From: an uncultured bacterium
GTDB taxonomy: Bacteria > Actinomycetota > Coriobacteriia > Coriobacteriales > Coriobacteriaceae
DNA length: 10,600 nt
Reading direction: 5' to 3'
Assembly (NCBI GenBank): GCA_905216175.1
Contig: CAJMSV010000059.1
Location: 1-10,600, forward strand
Shown in pieces: positions 7,085-10,600 of the stretch; position 1 is the first letter of the stretch; every line of letters begins with the position of its first letter. The notes under the pieces were generated by a model. It was not told where the DNA came from, ran no database searches, and saw nothing but the letters and a program-made list of their open reading frames with translations. Made by a program: the position numbers and the translations under genes.

Positions 7085-7834
7085 GCTCTGCGAATACGAA
7101 GCGTCAAGGATCTCCTGCGCGTAAGCGCGCTCCTCGGGCGTGAGCCGCGCCGTCTCGATCAGATCGGGACGCCAGCGGCAGGTGCGCTCGATGGCGTTCT
7201 TGCGACGCCAGGCATCGACCTTGGCGTGATCGCCGCTCACAAGCACCGGAGGCACGCCCTCGCCGTTGAACTCGGCAGGACGGGTGTACTGCGCGTACTC
7301 GAGCAGGCCTCCATCCTCGGCGGTCGAGAACGACTCGTCGACGTTGCTCATCTCGTCACCAAGGGCGCCGGGAATGAGGCGTACGACGGCATCGGCAACG
7401 ACCATAGCGGGAAGTTCGCCGCCCGTAAGCACATAGTCGCCAATCGACAGACGCTCATCGGCATACGCATACGCGCGCTCGTCGACGCCCTCGTAACGGC
7501 TGCACACAAACAGCAGGCGCTCACTTTTGAGCAGGCGCTCGGCCACATGCTGCGTAAAAGGCTCGCCACAGGGGGTAAAGAACACCACCGTCGGCTTGGG
7601 ACCCTCTGCGCTAATGGCCTCGATGGCCTCTGCGATAGGCTCGACCTTCATGAGCATGCCCTGCCCGCCGCCGTACGGCTCGTCATCGACGGTACGATGG
7701 CGGTCATGCGTCCAGTCGCGCAGGTTATACGCCTTAAAATCAAAAAGGCCGGCCTTGCGGGCGCGGCCCAAAATCGACGTGGACATGACGGGCTCAAACA
7801 TCTCGGGAAAGACCGAAAGGGTCTCAATCAGCAT
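7076..7834 (-). CDS. trmD: tRNA (guanine-N1)-methyltransferase
   Basis: Methylates G37 next to the anticodon of tRNAs for Leu, Pro and Arg with S-adenosylmethionine, which prevents +1 frameshifting. The 252 residues carry the SPOUT-class trefoil-knot signatures: DEPYGGGQGM at 51-60, CSRYEGVDER at 111-120, SIGDYVLTGGELPAM at 130-144 and LLEYAQYTRP at about 177-186, followed by the small C-terminal tRNA-binding domain. The region holding the catalytic Asp reads NVDESFS, with Glu immediately before Ser-Phe where Proteobacteria have Asp; similar DESF versions exist in other Gram-positives as far as I recall. The ATG at 7834 is in the usual family position (MLIETLSVFPEMF). It sits 10 bases after rimM and 2 bases before lepB, in the conserved rpsP-rimM-trmD order. 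Confidence 0.97.
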   Translation of the reverse strand: MLIETLSVFPEMFEPVMSTSILGRARKAGLFDFKAYNLRDWTHDRHRTVDDEPYGGGQGMLMKVEPIAEAIEAISAEGPKPTVVFFTPCGEPFTQHVAERLLKSERLLFVCSRYEGVDERAYAYADERLSIGDYVLTGGELPAMVVADAVVRLIPGALGDEMSNVDESFSTAEDGGLLEYAQYTRPAEFNGEGVPPVLVSGDHAKVDAWRRKNAIERTCRWRPDLIETARLTPEERAYAQEILDASYSQSEE

Positions 7835-7844
7835 GTTGTCCTCC

Positions 7845-8366
7845 CTACTTGTCCATATCGATCAGGCCGTCCATAACGTGGACGGAAATTGTTCCTTTGT
7901 CGGGAAGATCGAGCACAACCTGCTCGATCACGGGAATCAGCACCTCGCCGTACCGATCGCCCTCGACAACCCAAACATCGTTAGCGGGCGTCGACATGAT
8001 CTCGACGATCGTGCCGAGTAAACCGAAGCGCTCGTCGACCACCTCGCGACCCATCAGGTCGGTATAGGCAGCGTCGAGCGAATCGAGCTCAAAGTCGTCA
8101 CGATTTGCCAGCACGTAGCATCCCGTGATGCCCTCGGCGGCCGTCAAGTCGTCAATGCCCTCAAACGAGACCAGATCGCCATCGCCCGTATCGGTGACGG
8201 ACACGACCGTGCAAAAGCGGTCGCGCTTGAGCGCCGGCGGCGTCAGGGCGACGCGCATACCAGGCTCTAATACAGAAGGAAGCCCCCGCAGCGGCTGCGC
8301 GAGGACCTCCCCCTTCCTTCCGTGCGGCTTGACCACACGGGCGATGTTTTTGTACTGGGACCTCAA
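7845..8366 (-). CDS. rimM: Ribosome maturation factor RimM
   Basis: Binds S19 and helps mature the head of the 30S subunit and process 16S rRNA. The 173 residues show the N-terminal beta-barrel opening IARVVKPHGRKGEV (8-21) and a C-terminal PRC-barrel with DLMGREVVDERFGLLGTIVEI followed by ANDVWVV and the LIPVIEQVV strand. Length is normal for the family. The start is a TTG at 8366, with AGGA only two bases before it. No better start lies between it and the conserved HG motif; a GTG at codon 11 lacks a ribosome binding site. It begins four bases after khpA and ends ten bases before trmD, so it is in the middle of the operon. Confidence 0.95.
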   Translation of the reverse strand: MRSQYKNIARVVKPHGRKGEVLAQPLRGLPSVLEPGMRVALTPPALKRDRFCTVVSVTDTGDGDLVSFEGIDDLTAAEGITGCYVLANRDDFELDSLDAAYTDLMGREVVDERFGLLGTIVEIMSTPANDVWVVEGDRYGEVLIPVIEQVVLDLPDKGTISVHVMDGLIDMDK

Positions 8367-8370
8367 GGTC

Positions 8371-8655
8371 CTAGCCCAGAACCTCTACCTCGACAGCAGT
8401 GTCGAGGCGAGCGGCCAGTGCACGGGCGAGCGTGCGAATGGCCTTGATGGTACGGCCACGACGGCCGATGACCTTAGCGACGTCATCCTCGGCGACCGAA
8501 ACCTCAATTGTAGAGGCGTCGTCACCATCGATGACCTCAAGGCTCACGGAATCCGGGTCGTCGACGATCTGAACAACGAGATATTCGACGAGATCGGCGA
8601 TGCGATCTGAGAGCATTGCCTCACCCTCGAGCTGTGCAGCGTCAACCTCAGGCAC
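8371..8655 (-). CDS. khpA: KH-domain RNA-binding protein KhpA (YlqC-like)
   Basis: Small single-KH protein. In Gram-positives its homologue pairs with KhpB/Jag and binds many RNAs, affecting cell elongation and division; that role is from family knowledge. The product has LVEYLVVQIVDDPDSV (22-37), typical of the family start, and the KH signature VIGRRGRTIKAIRTLA with GRRG at 64-67. The start is uncertain. GTG at 8655 has GAGGAG six bases upstream, inside the end of rpsP, giving 94 residues. ATG at 8616 has GAGGG seven bases upstream, giving 81 residues, which is closer to the usual family length. I report the longer form. It sits between rpsP and rimM, three bases after rpsP, as in many Gram-positive genomes. 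Confidence 0.93.
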   Translation of the reverse strand: MPEVDAAQLEGEAMLSDRIADLVEYLVVQIVDDPDSVSLEVIDGDDASTIEVSVAEDDVAKVIGRRGRTIKAIRTLARALAARLDTAVEVEVLG

Positions 8656-8658
8656 GAT

Positions 8659-9000
8659 TTACTCCTCGGCGCCCTCAGCGGCCTCAGCGGCAGCCTTAGC
8701 GGCCTCGGCCTCTTTGGCGAGCTGCTTCTTGGACTTCTTGACGACGGTCTCGGTCTTCTCGCCCTCGTTGGCGGCCTTGACCAGAGCGGCGACGGCGTCG
8801 GTGAGCTGAGCGCCCTTGGACTGCCAGTCGGCGATCTTCTCGAGGTCGAGGTTGATGGTCTTGGGGGCGGTCATCGGGTTGTAGCGGCCAACCTCCTCGA
8901 TGATACGACCGTCACGCGGGGCGCGGGAATCGGCGACGACGACACGGTAGTACGGACGCTTCTTAGCGCCGTGACGAGCAAGGCGAATCTTGACTGCCAA
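8659..9000 (-). CDS. rpsP: 30S ribosomal protein S16
   Basis: Primary-to-secondary binding protein of the 30S body. The 113-residue product starts AVKIRLARHGAKKRPYYRVV after the initiator, has ADSRAPRDGRIIEEVGRYNP (about 23-42), and IADWQSKGAQLTDAV in the C-terminal half. A tail of Lys, Ala and Glu from about 82 to the end extends beyond the core fold, as often seen in Actinomycetota. The start is TTG at 9000, with GGAGGAG six bases before it. The frame is open further upstream to an ATG at 9036, but that would add 12 residues not found in S16 and would place the ribosome binding site inside the gene. It is the first gene of the minus-strand operon and diverges from dinB. Confidence 0.97.
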   Translation of the reverse strand: MAVKIRLARHGAKKRPYYRVVVADSRAPRDGRIIEEVGRYNPMTAPKTINLDLEKIADWQSKGAQLTDAVAALVKAANEGEKTETVVKKSKKQLAKEAEAAKAAAEAAEGAEE

Positions 9001-9006
9001 AGGAAA

Positions 9007-9013
9007 CTCCTCC
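9007..9013 (-). promoter_or_regulatory. Strong ribosome binding site that fixes the rpsP TTG start
   Basis: GGAGGAG on the minus strand, six bases before TTG at 9000, and directly followed by the conserved AVKIRLARHG sequence. A GCAGC-CTAAA-GCTGC hairpin lies just upstream at 9020-9034. Confidence 0.8.
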
Positions 9014-9056
9014 AACCAAGCAGCTTTAGGCTGCAACTACAAACAAACAGTTGAAC

Positions 9057-9085
9057 ATAATACGCCATCGACGCGGGCAGGTGAA
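9057..9085 (-). promoter_or_regulatory. Candidate proximal promoter of the rpsP operon
   Basis: Minus strand TTCACC (9080-9085), 17-base spacer, TATTAT (9057-9062). It would give a leader of about 50 bases. The -10 is good; the -35 is weak. Confidence 0.4.
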
Positions 9086-9119
9086 GTCCGTGAGACCAAC
9101 TTCTTCGGTGTAGTCGAGG

Positions 9120-9155
9120 GCAAATCCATATCTTAGACAAGAATTCGGGATTTGC
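9120..9155. repeat. 8-bp inverted repeat between rpsP and dinB
   Basis: GCAAATCC at 9120-9127 and its exact reverse complement GGATTTGC at 9148-9155, separated by 20 bases. It overlaps the distal rpsP promoter candidate and lies 35 bases upstream of the dinB -10. It could be an operator with two half-sites about three helical turns apart, or chance. It does not resemble the GAAC-N4-GTTC type of LexA site. Confidence 0.4.
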
Positions 9156-9157
9156 AA
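9130..9157 (-). promoter_or_regulatory. Candidate distal promoter of the rpsP operon
   Basis: Minus strand TTGCAA (9152-9157), 16-base spacer, TAAGAT (9130-9135). It overlaps the inverted repeat at 9120-9155, so a protein bound there could control it. It would give a leader of about 120 bases. Confidence 0.35.
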
Positions 9158-9189
9158 GCACATACACGCGCCCCACATGAGCTGCGCGG

Positions 9190-9195
9190 TATACT
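9190..9195 (+). promoter_or_regulatory. Candidate -10 element of the dinB promoter
   Basis: TATACT ends six bases before the ATG at 9202, so transcription would begin at about that ATG. This suggests a leaderless message, or a leader of about 39 bases if the ATG at 9241 is used. No clear -35 and no LexA-type box is visible upstream. Confidence 0.5.
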
Positions 9196-9201
9196 CATGA
9201 T

Positions 9202-10455
9202 ATGGAAAGACGCGAACATACATACGGTTATGAGGATGCCATGGGCGTCACGCCGCCTCCCTGGACGGGTCCGGCGGTGGGCCTCATGGACCTCGATGCG
9301 TTTTTTGCGAGCGTGGAGATGCTCGATCATCCCGAATGGCGCGGAAAGCCACTCATCGTGGGCGGAGACGCCGATTCGCGTGGCGTCGTGTCCACGTGTT
9401 CGTATGAGGCGCGGCGCTTTGGCGTGCACTCTGCCATGGCCTCGGCCGAGGCGCGGCGCTTGTGCCCGCAAGCCATTTGGACACACGGGCACTTTGACCG
9501 ATACCGCGAGGTGAGCGCGCAGGTCATGGCGATTCTCGCCGAGGAGACGCCGCGCGTGGAGCGCGTATCCATCGACGAAGCCTTTATCGATATCACACCG
9601 GGTCGCTTTGCGCCCGAAGACCCGCTGCTGGTTGCGCGGCGTATAAGCGACCGCGTGGCAGGGCTGGGAGTGACCTGCTCCATTGGCGTGGGCTGCAACA
9701 AGACGGTCGCAAAAATCGCAAGCGAGCGGGATAAGCCGTTTGGGCTGACCATCGTGCGCCCCGGAACCGAGCAGCGCTTTTTGGCCGCGCTGCCGGTATC
9801 TGCCATGAGTGGCATCGGGCGCTCGGCCGAGGAGCGACTGCGCCGCATGCGCATCTACACCCTCGGCGAGCTATCACGTGCACCGGAATCCACCTTGGCC
9901 TCTATTTTTGGCGTCAACGGCGAACGCATGCGCCAGCGTGCGCTGGGACTCGAAATCTCCGAAGTCACGAGTCTCGATGAAGAGCGCGAGGTCAAGTCGG
10001 TCAGCAATGAACGCACCTTTGCTAAAGATTTGACTGAGCGTGGGGATATTGAGGCGGCGATTGCGCTGCTGGGCGAGTCAGTGGGACGCCGTCTGCGCCG
10101 TCAGGGACTAACAGGCGCCACGGTAACGCTCAAGCTCAAGTATTCGTATGGAAACGGTCGCTCGGCACAGCGCCGGCTGCCTCATCCGACCGACGATGAG
10201 AACATCTTCGTGGCGGTTGCACTCGAACTGCTCGGCAACATCTGGCAGGAAGGAATGCACGTTCGCTTAGCAGGCATCGGCATGAGCGACTTCGACCACC
10301 AAGGCGGCATCCAGACCGACCTGTTCTGCGAGATCGATGACCGCGGAGCCCAATCCAGCGACCGACGCGACCTCTCCGTCGCCATCGACGCCGTCCGAGA
10401 CAAGTTCGGCGACACCGCCCTATCCTTCGGCCGCCAATCCCGCTTCAATAACTAG
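9202..10455 (+). CDS. dinB: DNA polymerase IV (Y-family, DinB)
   Basis: Error-prone translesion polymerase acting at stalled forks. The 417 residues show the palm motif MDLDAFFASVE with metal ligand Asp30 and steric-gate Phe35, the CSYEARRFGV finger motif (66-75), SIDEAF with catalytic Asp125 and Glu126, the CSIGVGCNKTVAKIAS thumb-side motif, a little-finger domain, and a beta-clamp motif QTDLF at 371-375 before a final helix. All catalytic residues are present, so it should be active. The start is uncertain. ATG at 9202 sits right at the expected transcription start of TATACT (9190-9195). ATG at 9241 (Met14) has GAGGA four bases before it, and the first 13 residues are not part of the family core. 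It diverges from the rpsP operon. It seems to be a single-gene unit. No LexA-type operator is seen, so SOS control is not supported by the sequence. Confidence 0.96.
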   Translation: MERREHTYGYEDAMGVTPPPWTGPAVGLMDLDAFFASVEMLDHPEWRGKPLIVGGDADSRGVVSTCSYEARRFGVHSAMASAEARRLCPQAIWTHGHFDRYREVSAQVMAILAEETPRVERVSIDEAFIDITPGRFAPEDPLLVARRISDRVAGLGVTCSIGVGCNKTVAKIASERDKPFGLTIVRPGTEQRFLAALPVSAMSGIGRSAEERLRRMRIYTLGELSRAPESTLASIFGVNGERMRQRALGLEISEVTSLDEEREVKSVSNERTFAKDLTERGDIEAAIALLGESVGRRLRRQGLTGATVTLKLKYSYGNGRSAQRRLPHPTDDENIFVAVALELLGNIWQEGMHVRLAGIGMSDFDHQGGIQTDLFCEIDDRGAQSSDRRDLSVAIDAVRDKFGDTALSFGRQSRFNN

Positions 10456-10502
10456 TCTTTTTTGGACGGGGGGGGTTGCTGCCTTCCGTCCGACACGGCA
10501 TT
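10456..10502. other. dinB 3' flank with a G8 tract and a weak dyad
   Basis: After the dinB stop comes a T-run, then TTTGGACGGGG within a run of eight G (10468-10475). GGACGG (10464-10469) can pair with CCGTCC (10486-10491) across 16 bases. The T-run precedes rather than follows this stem, so it is not a standard terminator in either direction. TTTGGACGGGG differs by one missing G from the repeat core TTTGGGACGGGG, so it may be a decayed fragment of the same repeat family. Confidence 0.35.
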
Positions 10503-10600
10503 GGTAGTCAATTTGGGACGGGGCTATTTTAGCTACCCCTATATATCGGTTGAGATTCATTCGGCCTAATTCATTCACCGTCAGCCAAAGGGTAGCTAAA
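10503..10600. repeat. Dispersed inverted repeat, copy 2, truncated by the window edge
   Basis: The left arm, about 10503-10539, aligns without gaps to the left arm of copy 1 (2424-2460), sharing AATTTGGGACGGGGCT and TTTTAGCT-CCCC with a few substitutions. The right arm begins at 10590 and pairs with the left arm for all 11 visible bases (10590-10600 with 10528-10538). The centre is about 51 bases and differs from the centre of copy 1, except for TCAGCC just before the right arm in both copies (2491-2496 and 10581-10586). If symmetrical, the element would end near 10625. It starts about 47 bases after dinB and may help end its transcript. Confidence 0.85.

Noticed and set aside
7310..7345. Replacement of the TrmD catalytic Asp, since the sequence reads NVDESFS rather than EDSF
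   Set aside because: An Asp is one residue earlier, and from memory DESF variants are found in other Gram-positive TrmD proteins, so loss of activity is not supported.
9001..9036. ATG at 9036 as start of rpsP
   Set aside because: It would put the strong GGAGGAG inside the gene and add 12 residues not present in S16; the TTG at 9000 is followed by the conserved N-terminus.
9202..9230. SOS (LexA) box near dinB, prompted by CGAAC at about 9212
   Set aside because: The required second half, GTTC four bases later, is absent; no other GAAC-N4-GTTC is seen in the intergenic region.
10464..10491. Intrinsic terminator after dinB
   Set aside because: The six-pair stem has a 16-base loop and its T-run comes before, not after, the stem on the plus strand; on the minus strand it is followed by A rather than T.

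Overview
The window looks like chromosomal DNA of a high-GC Gram-positive anaerobe. My best guess is Coriobacteriia (Actinomycetota), and Collinsella or a close relative in particular. The reasons are: GC-rich coding DNA with many GTG and TTG starts; a two-subunit glycyl-tRNA synthetase together with pyruvate,phosphate dikinase (PPDK) and its bifunctional regulator; an S16 protein with an Ala/Glu/Lys-rich tail; and an AT-containing dispersed inverted repeat in the intergenic DNA. The taxonomic call is an inference from gene content, not from a database match.

Layout: nine genes lie on the minus strand and are read from about 9000 down to 1, in the order rpsP, khpA, rimM, trmD, lepB, glyQ, glyS, ppsR, ppdK (cut by the left window edge). 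One gene, dinB, diverges from rpsP on the plus strand (9202-10455). Gaps from rpsP to lepB are 2-10 bases, which fits one translation-related operon: ribosomal protein S16, a KH RNA-binding protein, the 30S maturation factor RimM, tRNA m1G37 methyltransferase and signal peptidase I. After a 59-base gap with a possible extra promoter come glyQ and glyS (3 bases apart) and ppsR (34 bases after glyS). ppdK follows after 343 bases of non-coding DNA and probably has its own promoter.

How the genes work together: the first block serves ribosome assembly, tRNA modification and charging, and protein export. The second block pairs PPDK with PpsR, the enzyme known to switch PPDK off and on by phosphorylating a Thr two residues before the catalytic His. 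Both residues are visible here (Thr476, His478). dinB encodes a complete Y-family DNA polymerase IV with a clamp-binding motif.

The most unusual feature is a dispersed inverted repeat. A 112-bp copy (2423-2534) has 38-bp arms with one mismatch and supplies the stop codon of ppsR. A second copy, cut by the right edge, starts at about 10503, just after dinB. The arms are conserved while the centres differ. The other notable region is the cluster of GGTAAA/TTTACC motifs and small dyads upstream of ppdK (2308-2420). No RNA genes, CRISPR arrays, insertion-sequence genes or phage genes were seen.
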